DNA of 13,606 nucleotides from Candidatus Saccharimonadota bacterium (GTDB lineage: Bacteria > Patescibacteriota > Saccharimonadia > Saccharimonadales > UBA4665): positions 1 to 13,606 of the forward strand of contig DAHVAE010000012.1 in assembly GCA_027314795.1 (NCBI GenBank), given 5' to 3'. Positions 1 to 6,404 of this stretch are shown one piece after another. The position numbers were made by a program, and so were the translations under genes. Within the stretch, counting starts at the first letter, position 1. Every line of letters starts with the position of its first letter. Below the pieces are notes generated by a model, which saw only the letters and a list, made by a program, of their open reading frames with translations, had not been told where the DNA came from and ran no database searches.

Positions 1-170
1 TCCCTTATGGACGAGACGTAATTGGCGTCAGTCTTAATGGTCAGGGCATAAAATTCGCCCTTGTTATCTCTAAGTAAAATAGATTCGCTGTTGACTTCAC
101 CGTCTGGGCCTTCATTTTTACTGACCACAAGCTCTTGGGTAAGTGGGGCTTCAAACGACTTGGTACTCAT
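1..170 (-). CDS. Hypothetical protein, partial (cut by left window edge)
   Basis: An open minus-strand frame starts at an ATG (168-170) and runs off the window without a stop. The 56 visible residues begin MSTKSFEAPLTQELVV and are acidic and hydrophilic, with no signal peptide or membrane segment. I do not recognise the family. Its start lies only five bases after the stop of the upstream gene (176-700, same strand), so the two are almost surely co-transcribed and perhaps translationally coupled. No clear Shine-Dalgarno precedes it. Both proteins have short beta-like stretches, but a shared function is only suggested by adjacency. Confidence 0.6.
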   Translation of the reverse strand, partial: MSTKSFEAPLTQELVVSKNEGPDGEVNSESILLRDNKGEFYALTIKTDANYVSSIR

Positions 171-175
171 ATAGC

Positions 176-700
176 TTATTTTGACAGCATATAATGACCT
201 TGTCTAGAGCCCATGCCGCTTATTACCGAGATTGCCAATTGTTGCTTATTCTTATCGCATACTGCCAGCCTGACAATTACGGGACCACATTGTTGTTCTT
301 CGGCTAGGCCAAGACTAATCCTTGAGAAGTATACTCGTTGGCCACCGTTATTGCGCATAACATATACCGGAAAGTCAGTTATGGGTTTTGGCATAGTTTC
401 AATGTTTGGGCTGTAGCCGTTAATAACAATTGCCGGGAGTCTGGAATAAAACATATTATCTGTTATCTGTCTCTGTTTATCTGTCATGGCTCGAGCAGCA
501 TCAGCGAGTTTTGGGTGAGTGCCTAGAGCGCTGGCAATTAAAAATTCTTCTCCACTCCCCAGCCGGCATTTAGTTACTGTCAGCTCATAGGGACCTTGTA
601 GCCATGGTAAAACTGTTTCGTTAATACTTGCAAGCTGCTCCAACCTCTCTGAAGCTTCGTAGCCTGACGGCATAGATAATGTTAAGTGTTCTTCTGGCAT
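176..700 (-). CDS. Hypothetical protein, 174 aa
   Basis: A complete ORF with ATG start and TAA stop. The protein is soluble-looking: no signal peptide, no membrane helix, no recognisable catalytic motif. It contains a segment near residue 47 (RLGSGEEFLIASALGTHPKLADAARA) followed by a mixed region (FPVYVMRNNGGQRVYF) and a C-terminal half with alternating hydrophobic residues that suggests beta strands. I do not recognise the family. A second in-frame ATG at codon 10 is an alternative start; neither has a convincing Shine-Dalgarno. It is the first gene of a two-gene minus-strand unit with the partial gene at 1-170, five bases downstream. Confidence 0.65.
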   Translation of the reverse strand: MPEEHLTLSMPSGYEASERLEQLASINETVLPWLQGPYELTVTKCRLGSGEEFLIASALGTHPKLADAARAMTDKQRQITDNMFYSRLPAIVINGYSPNIETMPKPITDFPVYVMRNNGGQRVYFSRISLGLAEEQQCGPVIVRLAVCDKNKQQLAISVISGMGSRQGHYMLSK

Positions 701-755
701 TTCTTATTTTTTGGGTATAAATAAACAATACCATACCACTAAGTTAAAGTTAAAA

Positions 756-789
756 TCGCTGGATATTTAGCCAAATATTGTAAAAGCGA
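756..789 (-). terminator. Possible terminator hairpin
   Basis: TCGCT (756-760) pairs with AGCGA (785-789), enclosing an inner stem ATATTT (763-768) with AAATAT (773-778). On the minus strand the hairpin is followed by GATTTTAACTTT. It lies downstream of the broken minus-strand ORF at 823-1160 and upstream of the gene ending at 176, so it could end the former's transcript. The stems are short and AT-rich, so confidence is low. Confidence 0.3.
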
Positions 790-822
790 AACTATAGGAC
801 ATTTTAAGGTGGTTTTTGATAG

Positions 823-1160
823 TTAGTTCAGCCGTAGAGGTACCAGCCAACCGATTGTTGCCATCAACAACAGCAAGGGTTCTAAAACTACAACTTCTTT
901 ACGTACGCCCTGGATAGTACAATCAGGATCCATCATAATTGGCCTCTTGATAAGTTTATTTAGCTTTAGTTTGACTCTTGGGCACTTAAAGTTATTGTTC
1001 CTTAGCTGAAATCCCTGCACAAATAGCTCCAATAACCTTATTGATTCTGCAAAACTGACTGGCTTCTTACTAAACTCCCTTACTCCATACGAAAGCTTGT
1101 CTTGTTAGCCACGATTAAAATAATCCGTTCATCTTTGTCTTCTCGGGACCTATGCATCAT
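823..1160 (-). pseudogene. Frameshifted ORF, unknown function
   Basis: Two minus-strand reading frames look like parts of one protein. The first starts at the ATG pair at 1155-1160, reads MMHRSREDKDERIILIVANK and stops soon after (about residue 26). The second frame, open from just after a TAA in that region, reads SYGVREFSKKPVSFAES, then a basic middle (KCPRVKLKLNKLIKR) and a hydrophobic tail (VVVLEPLLLLMATIGWLVP) to a TAA at 823-825. A one-base frame change near 1085-1100 would join them into roughly 110 residues. The second part alone has no ATG near its beginning (a TTG at 1030-1032 is the first usable codon). I do not recognise the protein. It may be a decayed gene, an assembly error, or chance. 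It sits back to back with the restriction-modification pair, and its start overlaps that pair's promoter. Confidence 0.35.
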
Positions 1161-1163
1161 AAT
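1135..1163 (+). promoter_or_regulatory. Promoter of the restriction-modification pair
   Basis: TTGTCT (1135-1140), a 17-base spacer and CATAAT (1158-1163) form a good sigma70-type promoter. Transcription would begin near 1170, within two or so bases of the ATG at 1172, so the endonuclease mRNA is predicted to be leaderless. No Shine-Dalgarno precedes that ATG, which agrees. Confidence 0.6.
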
Positions 1164-1171
1164 ATTAAGCA

Positions 1172-1867
1172 ATGAGAGATGATATATTCCAAAAATTCGT
1201 GAAGTCTATAACTGATGGCACATCTTCATTAGCAAAAATAAGTTCTTTCTTGAAGATTGAAAAAGATGCATATTATAAACTAAAGGCCGAGGAATATAAA
1301 AAAGAAGGGTTATCTGATAGTCAGTCGGCCATTAAGGCCAGGCAAAGCTGGGTCAACTTTGTTGGCAGGTTCCTCGAAGACGTGATAAAAGAGGTTATTT
1401 CAGAATTCGCAGAGTCAAAAAACATTAAGATAACATCGGATCGAGCTCTTAAGTCGAATAACCTTGACCGGGAACTAGATAAGGTTAAACGCGCAGTCGT
1501 AGTTCATTTTGAAGACAAATCACTTTTACCCGACGGCGACCTTATATTGTACGCGGCAAAGGACGACAGTGTCGCAGTCAAGGCAATAGTGTCAGTCAAA
1601 AACTCATTTAGAGAAAGGTATACTGAGACACCTTATTGGAAGTTAAAACTTCAAAACAACCCAAACACCTCCCATATTAAAGTCTTGCTAGTAACGCCAG
1701 ATAATGATAATGAGCTAAAATCAGCTTCCAGCCCACGTAAAGCTAGAGTTGTTATGGAGCATGAACTTGATGGTATATATATCGTTAACGAAGCATTCGA
1801 AGGGTCAGCTAAAGTTAAGGGGATAGAGGATTTGATCAATGATCTCGACAAATTTATCGGAAACTAA
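1172..1867 (+). CDS. Type II restriction endonuclease, BsaWI-like
   Basis: A 231-residue protein resembling the BsaWI restriction endonuclease family (CCGG-cutting group; BsaWI itself cuts WCCGGW). Visible support: a PD-(D/E)xK type core with P120-D121 and D123 in LLPDGDLILY, a hydrophobic strand, then SVK (141-143) followed by the family-like SFRERY; the strand VLLVTP follows near 171-176. The N-terminal 80 residues are helical and charged, as expected of a DNA-binding or dimerisation part. The gene directly overlaps a DNA methyltransferase gene, which strongly supports a restriction role. Start at 1172 fits the promoter two bases upstream; no Shine-Dalgarno, so probably leaderless. The exact recognition sequence cannot be read from the protein. 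A Mrr- or other PD-(D/E)xK-type nuclease is the alternative. Confidence 0.8.
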   Translation: MRDDIFQKFVKSITDGTSSLAKISSFLKIEKDAYYKLKAEEYKKEGLSDSQSAIKARQSWVNFVGRFLEDVIKEVISEFAESKNIKITSDRALKSNNLDRELDKVKRAVVVHFEDKSLLPDGDLILYAAKDDSVAVKAIVSVKNSFRERYTETPYWKLKLQNNPNTSHIKVLLVTPDNDNELKSASSPRKARVVMEHELDGIYIVNEAFEGSAKVKGIEDLINDLDKFIGN

Positions 1868-2657
1868 AAAATCCCAGAAGACTATTTTAAACCACGAAAA
1901 AGTGCGTATCATCTGTGATGATCTGCTATCCAGCCAGGCTATAAAAGAAAAGTCGGTTGACTTAATTATAACTTCGCCGCCATATAATCTCGACATGCCT
2001 TATGGAACGTACGAGGATTTTATGCCATATGAAGAGTATTTAAAATGGTCTACAAAGTGGATGGAGAAGTGCTACCAACTATCAAAGGATGGTGGTAGAT
2101 TTTGTCTTAATGTGCCCCTAGATAAAAACAAGGGTGGGCACCACAGTGTTGCTGCCGATCTAACGGCATGCGCCAAGCAAGCAGGCTGGGAATACTTTAG
2201 CACTATTATATGGAACGAAGGCAACATCTCAAGAAGGACTGCCTGGGGATCATTTATGTCCGCTTCCGCCCCATACATAATAGCTCCGGTAGAAGTAATC
2301 ATAGTTTTATACAAAGAACACTGGAAAAAGTCTAAACGCGGAAAATCTGACATATCAAAGCAAGAATTCATGGATTGGACCAATGGCCTATGGACATTCA
2401 GCGGAGAGAGTAAGAAGCGAGTAGGGCATCCCGCCCCATTCCCAATAGAACTACCCGCTAGATGTATAAAGTTATTCAGCTATACGGACGATGTAGTTCT
2501 CGATCCATTTGTTGGCAGTGGTACAACGCTCATAGCTGCAGTTAAAAACGGTAGATACGCTATAGGGATAGATATAGATAAGAATTATTGCCAACTTTCG
2601 TCTCAGAGATTGATGTCAGAAGCCAAACTCAATCAAACGAACTTTCTATTTGACTAA
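1839..2657 (+). CDS. Site-specific DNA methyltransferase, beta class (m4C or m6A)
   Basis: A 272-residue S-adenosylmethionine-dependent amino-methyltransferase. The catalytic motif IV, TSPPYN (45-50), comes before the SAM-binding motif I, DPFVGSGTT (222-230), followed by GIDID; this order defines the beta class. TSPPY is commonest in N4-cytosine enzymes, but N6-adenine specificity cannot be excluded. The middle region (roughly 90-200) would hold the target recognition part. It should protect the host sites from the overlapping endonuclease. Its start lies inside the endonuclease gene (29-base overlap), with a good Shine-Dalgarno AGAGGA at 1825-1830, eight bases before the ATG, so translation is probably coupled but can also initiate independently. 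The frame is complete, and all core motifs are intact. Confidence 0.92.
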   Translation: MISTNLSETKKSQKTILNHEKVRIICDDLLSSQAIKEKSVDLIITSPPYNLDMPYGTYEDFMPYEEYLKWSTKWMEKCYQLSKDGGRFCLNVPLDKNKGGHHSVAADLTACAKQAGWEYFSTIIWNEGNISRRTAWGSFMSASAPYIIAPVEVIIVLYKEHWKKSKRGKSDISKQEFMDWTNGLWTFSGESKKRVGHPAPFPIELPARCIKLFSYTDDVVLDPFVGSGTTLIAAVKNGRYAIGIDIDKNYCQLSSQRLMSEAKLNQTNFLFD

Positions 2658-2745
2658 ACTGAGCTAAATAGCAGCTTCGTCTTCAGTATATTTAACCACT
2701 TCAATCAAGAAGCGGCTTTTTAAGTAAGCTGTCGTTTAAATATCT

Positions 2746-2793
2746 TTCGTATTAAAGTTGTACAACGTTTTTGTCTTTCATATTGAATACGAA
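2746..2793. repeat. Nested inverted repeat in intergenic space
   Basis: TTCGTATT (2746-2753) is exactly complementary to AATACGAA (2786-2793). Inside lies the perfect palindrome GTTGTACAAC (2757-2766). The repeat sits between the methyltransferase stop and the terminator-like hairpin at 2797-2826. It may be a 3'-UTR structure or a protein-binding site. Confidence 0.4.
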
Positions 2794-2796
2794 CCA

Positions 2797-2826
2797 CTTC
2801 TAAAAAGAGCTCCGCGCTTTTAGAAG
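2797..2826. terminator. Bidirectional terminator between convergent genes
   Basis: A perfect 9-base stem, CTTCTAAAA (2797-2805) with TTTTAGAAG (2818-2826), encloses a 12-base loop. The stem ends in an A-run on one arm and a T-run on the other. It lies between the methyltransferase (plus) and the SPW-type gene (minus), where a shared terminator is expected. There is no long U-tract after the stem, so its strength is uncertain. Confidence 0.5.
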
Positions 2827-2858
2827 CCCCTTTAGGTTAAGCTAATAACTTTTTAAAT

Positions 2859-3209
2859 TTATGCGTGTATGTGGTGAGAACGGAACTCGCTAACTTCAAA
2901 GCCATCCCAAATTGCAACTAAGAATATTGCAACCCCAGTTAATGCCAAATTCCAGGCAGCCGCAGTACTAACGGTGAAGGCAAAGGCTGATATGAAGGCC
3001 CAAACAGCAGCCAATATGGCAATATAGCTTGGTAACTCGTTCATCCAGAAGTATTGGACTAAACCAGCTAAGGCTATTATCCCGCCAACTATATAGATAT
3101 TAACTAAAGAAGCTCCAGTCATCGATATAGCTAATGGCGTTAGAACCAGCCATACTCCAACAAGAAATGTTACTACGCTAGCGATTCTAGATTGTAATAG
3201 ATCTCTCAT
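2859..3209 (-). CDS. SPW-repeat-like integral membrane protein, 116 aa
   Basis: A small protein made almost wholly of four membrane helices (about residues 9-30, 37-54, 60-80 and 85-101), arranged as two similar pairs. The element VGVWLVLTPLAI in the first and AAVWAFISAFAF in the third helix resembles the SPW-repeat membrane family (G-x-W-hydrophobic-x-[ST]-P), whose function is unknown. The final 15 residues are hydrophilic and histidine-containing (DGFEVSEFRSHHIHA). A strong Shine-Dalgarno AGGAGG lies at 3215-3220, five bases before the ATG, which fixes the start. A second ribosome-site-like sequence and an 18-base palindrome lie just upstream, suggesting regulation. It is convergent with the methyltransferase and not in an operon. 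Confidence 0.75.
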   Translation of the reverse strand: MRDLLQSRIASVVTFLVGVWLVLTPLAISMTGASLVNIYIVGGIIALAGLVQYFWMNELPSYIAILAAVWAFISAFAFTVSTAAAWNLALTGVAIFLVAIWDGFEVSEFRSHHIHA

Positions 3210-3223
3210 ATACTCCTCCTTGC

Positions 3224-3241
3224 TTATTAAGCGCTTAATAA
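3224..3241. promoter_or_regulatory. 18-base perfect palindrome, candidate operator
   Basis: TTATTAAGCGCTTAATAA is a perfect inverted repeat with no spacer. It lies in the predicted 5' leader of the minus-strand SPW gene, between its ribosome-binding site (3215-3220) and a second AAGGAGG-like element (minus strand, 3249-3255). Its position just downstream of the promoter is typical of a repressor dimer site; a hairpin affecting translation is also possible. Confidence 0.5.
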
Positions 3242-3254
3242 TTACTAACCTCCT

Positions 3255-3283
3255 TTCATAATTTTATGCTAGAACAATATCAA
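3255..3283 (-). promoter_or_regulatory. Putative promoter of the SPW-type gene
   Basis: On the minus strand, TTGATA (3278-3283), a 17-base spacer and TATGAA (3255-3260) fit a sigma70-type promoter. Initiation near 3248 would place the palindrome at 3224-3241 about +8 to +25. An alternative -10, TAAAAT (3261-3266), overlaps it with a poorer -35. Confidence 0.4.
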
Positions 3284-3348
3284 AAGCAGAGCTATGACTT
3301 CGCTCACTACTAATGATTACAAAAACTTACAGGCTAATAGTGACAACT

Positions 3349-3377
3349 TTTACAGTCTGTTTGTATCCAACTAAAAT
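3349..3377 (+). promoter_or_regulatory. Putative plus-strand promoter
   Basis: TTTACA (3349-3354), exactly 17 bases, then TAAAAT (3372-3377). Initiation would fall near 3384. No intact gene follows directly; the transcript would contain the alternative-hairpin region at 3392-3427 and then the frameshifted ORF at 3464-3733. Confidence 0.45.
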
Positions 3378-3383
3378 TTAAAG

Positions 3384-3430
3384 CATTGAAGATCTGCTGA
3401 TTAACTGCCAGGCCAGATAGCAGTTAACTA
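3384..3430 (+). ncRNA. Candidate structured leader or small RNA with two exclusive hairpins
   Basis: TTAACTGC (3401-3408) pairs perfectly with GCAGTTAA (3420-3427) around an 11-base loop. An alternative hairpin pairs ATCTGCTG (3392-3399) with CAG (3409-3411) plus CAGAT (3414-3418), with a two-base bulge. The two structures share bases and cannot form together. A promoter lies just upstream. This is the layout of an attenuator or a leader switch, but no known class is recognised and no U-tract follows. Chance pairing in AT-rich DNA is possible. Confidence 0.3.
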
Positions 3431-3463
3431 AAGAGGGAAACACTGCGCAAACTTAAGGGTAGC

Positions 3464-3733
3464 ATGTCATAAAGAAAGAAAATGAAGTTATAAAAAGAGA
3501 GAGAATAAGTATCCTACTAAGCATTTTTTTGGCTGCCTGTTGCGCGCATCATCAGCTTCAGTATCAGTGGCATGCTAAGCCTCATTGGACTTATAAGTGT
3601 TTATTTGGTCGGCAAACAGGGGCACTTGCTCGACTATCCACTCAAGTGGACGCGAAGGAGCCCAGTAAACCTATGGCACTTGTTTTGGTGGGAGCCAACA
3701 AAAGCCCAACTGAATAACCTTAGCTTACATTAA
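3464..3733 (+). pseudogene. Frameshifted small membrane protein
   Basis: A protein-like frame (3521-3733, TAA) reads WLPVARIISFSISGMLSLIG, continues the hydrophobic stretch, then a tryptophan-rich tail (PVNLWHLFWWEPTKAQLNNL). It has a stop just upstream. A second frame before it reads IKKENEVIKRERISILLSIF and would join if the seven-T run at 3524-3530 had six Ts. That frame in turn lacks a start codon, but the ATG at 3464 would connect with one more base near 3469. Thus two compensating single-base changes would restore about 90 residues: a basic N-terminus, one or two membrane helices and an aromatic tail. The family is not recognised. The intact part from the ATG at 3572 (53 aa) might still be made. 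Decay, sequencing error at the homopolymer, or slippage on the T-run are all possible. The 3' end overlaps the convergent gene ending at 3720 by 14 bases. Confidence 0.35.
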
Positions 3734-4844
3734 TACTTTTTGGAGCTTTATAGTCTGGCTTATGATAGCTAGACTTTAAACGCCTAAGCAATGCGCCACT
3801 TCCAACCCAATAGGCAATTATTAGTACAAACCCGCCAACAAATGGAATTAGCCCAATTAAACCTAAGATTATAGCGCCTAATAAAACAATTAATACTGGG
3901 TGAGCTCTTGAAGCCACTAAACTACCCGTATAGAAGGCTGCGACCGGTAAACTAAGCATAGAAACAGCTATCCAAAGTGCCAGCAACAATAAGCCTAGTG
4001 GCGCCCCAATAATCGTAATAAACAATATTGATATGGCTATTGGTAGCAAAAACATGGCAACAAAACCAACCAACATACTCCACCAAAAGCTTGACCCATT
4101 AGCTGGGTTCAGTTTAATAATGGCCTGGGGGAATAAGGCAACCAGTACTACCCCAAGCACAATCAAAGCAACTAAGATATATAGCATGAAATGAAGCATA
4201 GGCAGCATTAGGTTATGTCGGGCTGGTAGATGGTAAATAACTCCCCCTAGAATAATTGCTTGCCGGTTGACTGTTATAATTTTAGGACTGGTGTAAATTA
4301 CACTGCCGCTTACTTTTACATTCTTACCCAAAGTTAAAGAATTACTATGGACATCAACATTTCGACCGATACTGCTATTGAGGGTAATACTTCTGACCAC
4401 TCCGTTAATATCTCGGCCAATTGGGCCATTTACTACCAATGTACGGCCGGCTGCACTTAAGTCCTGGCCAACGCTAGCCGTATTTTCAATAACCGTATCT
4501 TGACTAACAATTGTAGCTGCATGAGTAACTTGGCCAGCTAATGTTATAGTTTGGCCAATTAACCGAACACTCCCTCTGACCGTGCCGTTAATAGTAATCG
4601 ATTGGCCAGCACATAAGACGTCTCCGTTAACGGTAGCATTTATATTTATTGTTTGAGCAGCACAATATATATCGCCGTTAACCGTACCCGATATATCCAA
4701 TGTTTGGGCAACTTTATAAATACTTTTGTTAGTGCTTCCTTGGATCGTTTGAGTTGGGCTAGCCGCATATACCATCCCACTAAAAAGTCCGACTGCTGCC
4801 AAACTGACTACTACTAAAATTACAACGGCTCTGAATCGTTTCAT
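3720..4844 (-). CDS. Exported bactofilin-like beta-helix protein with C-terminal membrane domain
   Basis: Residue numbers here count from the ATG at 4844 (374 aa). Residues 1-28 are a signal peptide or anchor (MKRFRAVVILVVV..., ending VYAAS). About residues 35-205 are short repeats of the type GTVNGDIYCAAQTI, NATVNGDVLCAGQSI, GTVRGSVRLIGQTI, typical of the bactofilin/DUF583 right-handed beta-helix that can self-assemble. About residues 215-355 hold four to five hydrophobic helices, then a basic tail. Such proteins are annotated as polymer-forming cytoskeletal proteins; here the helix would be outside the membrane. Start choice: a longer frame begins at 4868, but a TATAAA box at 4872-4877 would start transcription near 4865, after that ATG. 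The ATG at 4844 has GGAG (4853-4856) eight bases upstream, so I prefer it. It is divergent from the rhodanese gene. Confidence 0.8.
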   Translation of the reverse strand: MKRFRAVVILVVVSLAAVGLFSGMVYAASPTQTIQGSTNKSIYKVAQTLDISGTVNGDIYCAAQTININATVNGDVLCAGQSITINGTVRGSVRLIGQTITLAGQVTHAATIVSQDTVIENTASVGQDLSAAGRTLVVNGPIGRDINGVVRSITLNSSIGRNVDVHSNSLTLGKNVKVSGSVIYTSPKIITVNRQAIILGGVIYHLPARHNLMLPMLHFMLYILVALIVLGVVLVALFPQAIIKLNPANGSSFWWSMLVGFVAMFLLPIAISILFITIIGAPLGLLLLALWIAVSMLSLPVAAFYTGSLVASRAHPVLIVLLGAIILGLIGLIPFVGGFVLIIAYWVGSGALLRRLKSSYHKPDYKAPKSINVS

Positions 4845-4871
4845 AATCTTTGCTCCAGCTATAGTCATAGT

Positions 4872-4877
4872 TTTATA
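4872..4877 (-). promoter_or_regulatory. -10 box of the bactofilin-like gene
   Basis: TATAAA on the minus strand, 27 bases before the preferred ATG (4844). No good -35 at 17 bases is seen. The position argues against the upstream ATG at 4868 being used, because it would precede the transcription start. Confidence 0.45.
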
Positions 4878-4953
4878 CGACTGATGTATTTTTGCAATGA
4901 CTTAGATCACTTAATTGCAGTTAATTCTTTGTTCATCCCAGTTTTTACGATCC

Positions 4954-4962
4954 TGCTATACT
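4954..4962 (+). promoter_or_regulatory. Extended -10 promoter of the rhodanese gene
   Basis: TGC followed by TATACT (4957-4962) is an extended -10 element. Only seven bases separate it from the ATG at 4970, so the mRNA should begin at or next to the start codon (leaderless). No Shine-Dalgarno is present. Confidence 0.6.
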
Positions 4963-4969
4963 TTAATTA

Positions 4970-5230
4970 ATGTCAAAGAAATTAATCATCGACGTTAGAG
5001 AACCTATTGAATATAAAATGGGCCATGTTGATGGCGCCTTAAATATCCCCCTATCCAAAATTAGATCTGACACATCATTAAGTTCTGTTGCTAAAGATAC
5101 TGAAGTAATAGTCTACTGTCGAACCGGCCACCGATCAACTATCGCTATTCGTCACTGGACCAAAATGGGGTTTACTAACTTAATAAACGGCACAAGCGCT
5201 AAGCACGTAACTAATACCTACTTAACTTAA
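4970..5230 (+). CDS. Single-domain rhodanese-like protein
   Basis: An 86-residue protein covering one rhodanese domain. It starts with the typical LIIDVREPIEYKMGHVDGALNIPL segment (D8, R10, E11, E14, H19 conserved in the family) and carries the active-site loop C50-RTGHR with the persulfide-forming cysteine intact. The size matches small cytoplasmic PspE/GlpE-type sulfurtransferases, although the C-terminal helix region (GTSAKHVTNTYLT) is short. The likely role is sulfur transfer from thiosulfate or a protein persulfide to a thiophilic acceptor; the partner is unknown. No signal peptide. It stands alone, divergent from the bactofilin-like gene across about 125 bases, with a leaderless-type promoter. 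Confidence 0.9.
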   Translation: MSKKLIIDVREPIEYKMGHVDGALNIPLSKIRSDTSLSSVAKDTEVIVYCRTGHRSTIAIRHWTKMGFTNLINGTSAKHVTNTYLT

Positions 5231-5342
5231 GCCCGTCTATTAACAAGGATGCTTGACTTGCCTTAAACTTAAAGATACTTAGTCTGCGCTACCGGTAATC
5301 AACTTGTATGAATATTCATAGATTGGCATAATTTAAAGTAGA

Positions 5343-5364
5343 TATAATGCGGTAGATTAGGAGG
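5343..5364 (+). promoter_or_regulatory. -10 box and ribosome-binding site of the aldo/keto reductase
   Basis: A perfect TATAAT at 5343-5348 would start transcription near 5355. AGGAGG at 5359-5364 lies five bases before the ATG at 5370. The leader would be only about 15 bases. No clear -35 at standard spacing; TTGGCA lies 14 bases upstream. Confidence 0.55.
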
Positions 5365-5369
5365 GGTAG

Positions 5370-6347
5370 ATGCGGCAGCGAATATTAGGTGGCGATATAA
5401 AGGTTTCAGCTATTGGTTTAGGCTGTATGGGTATGAGCGACTTTTACGGTACTGCTGATGAAAAGGCTGCAATCAACGTAATCCATAACGCCTTAGATGT
5501 CGGTATTAACTTTCTGGATACTGCCGATGTTTATGGCCCATTCACAAATGAACAATTAGTAGGCAAGGCTATTAAGGGGCGAAGGGATAAGGTTATCCTA
5601 GCTACTAAATTTGGTAATAGTCGTGGTCCTAATGGATCATTTATGCCTGTAAATGGCAAACCAGATTACGTTAAAAAGGCTTGTGACGCTAGCCTTAAAC
5701 GACTCGGCGTAGACTATATTGATTTATACTATCAACACCGTGTAGACCCTACCGTACCAATTGAAGAGACAATTCAAGCTATGTCTGATTTAGTTAAGGC
5801 TGGCAAAGTAAAATATCTGGGCATGAGTGAAGCAGCCCCTAGCACTATTAGAAGAGCTCAGGCAATACATAAAATAACCGCCCTCCAATCAGAATACTCA
5901 CTTTGGACAAGAGACCCAGAAAGCGAGATCTTAGATACTGTCCGCGAATTAGGCATCGGTTTTGTAGCCTACAGTCCGCTCGGCAGGGGCTTTCTAACAG
6001 GACGCTGGTCTAAACCAGAAGATATCCCAGAGACAGATTGGCGTCGGCGACAACCACGTTTTCAAGGAGATAATTTCTATAGTAATTTAAAAATAGTCGA
6101 TATAATAAAAGAAATTGCTGATAAAAAAGGCGTTAAACCAAGTCAAATAGCTTTAGCTTGGGTTCTAGCCCAAGGTAAAGATATAGTCCCTATACCCGGT
6201 ACTAAAAAGTTAGAGTACCTTAAAGAAAATATTCAAGCTGTAGACATAGAACTCACAGCAGATGAACTAAATAAACTAGATCAGTCTATACCCATGGGAG
6301 CTGCTAGCGGCAACCGCTACCCAGACATGTCGACTGTTAATAAATAA
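5370..6347 (+). CDS. Aldo/keto reductase (NADPH-dependent oxidoreductase)
   Basis: A full-length 325-residue (beta/alpha)8 aldo/keto reductase, of the subgroup whose N-terminus reads [12 protein letters not shown] (AKR13/YakC-like). The catalytic tetrad is intact: D50 and Y55 (FLDTADVYG), K80 (ILATKFG) and H123 (LYYQHRVD). The late segment [14 protein letters not shown] binds the cofactor phosphate in this family, so NADPH is the likely cofactor. It should reduce aldehydes or ketones in the cytoplasm; the natural substrate cannot be read from sequence. A strong Shine-Dalgarno and a TATAAT box precede the start. The next gene starts 57 bases downstream on the same strand and might be co-transcribed. 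Confidence 0.95.
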   Translation: MRQRILGGDIKVSAIGLGCMGMSDFYGTADEKAAINVIHNALDVGINFLDTADVYGPFTNEQLVGKAIKGRRDKVILATKFGNSRGPNGSFMPVNGKPDYVKKACDASLKRLGVDYIDLYYQHRVDPTVPIEETIQAMSDLVKAGKVKYLGMSEAAPSTIRRAQAIHKITALQSEYSLWTRDPESEILDTVRELGIGFVAYSPLGRGFLTGRWSKPEDIPETDWRRRQPRFQGDNFYSNLKIVDIIKEIADKKGVKPSQIALAWVLAQGKDIVPIPGTKKLEYLKENIQAVDIELTADELNKLDQSIPMGAASGNRYPDMSTVNK

Positions 6348-6404
6348 CAACTATGGAGTACTCCTCTAAGGCTATTAACCAATGTACTACGATAGGGCTG
6401 AATT

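Noticed and set aside
823..1032. 69-residue minus-strand ORF as an intact gene
   Set aside because: The frame stays open and protein-like upstream of the TTG, so it is more likely the 3' part of a longer, frameshifted ORF.
3529..3717. 62-residue plus-strand ORF with TTG start
   Set aside because: Its translation (His/Cys/Ala-rich, no fold features) is less protein-like than the overlapping frame with a membrane helix and tryptophan-rich tail.
4845..4868. Upstream ATG (4868) as start of the bactofilin-like gene
   Set aside because: The TATAAA box three bases upstream would start transcription after this ATG, and the ATG at 4844 has a well-placed GGAG and begins a standard signal peptide.
6356..6365. 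GGAGTACTCC palindrome as a terminator after the aldo/keto reductase
   Set aside because: It has no loop and no T-run, and could equally be chance; not listed as a feature.
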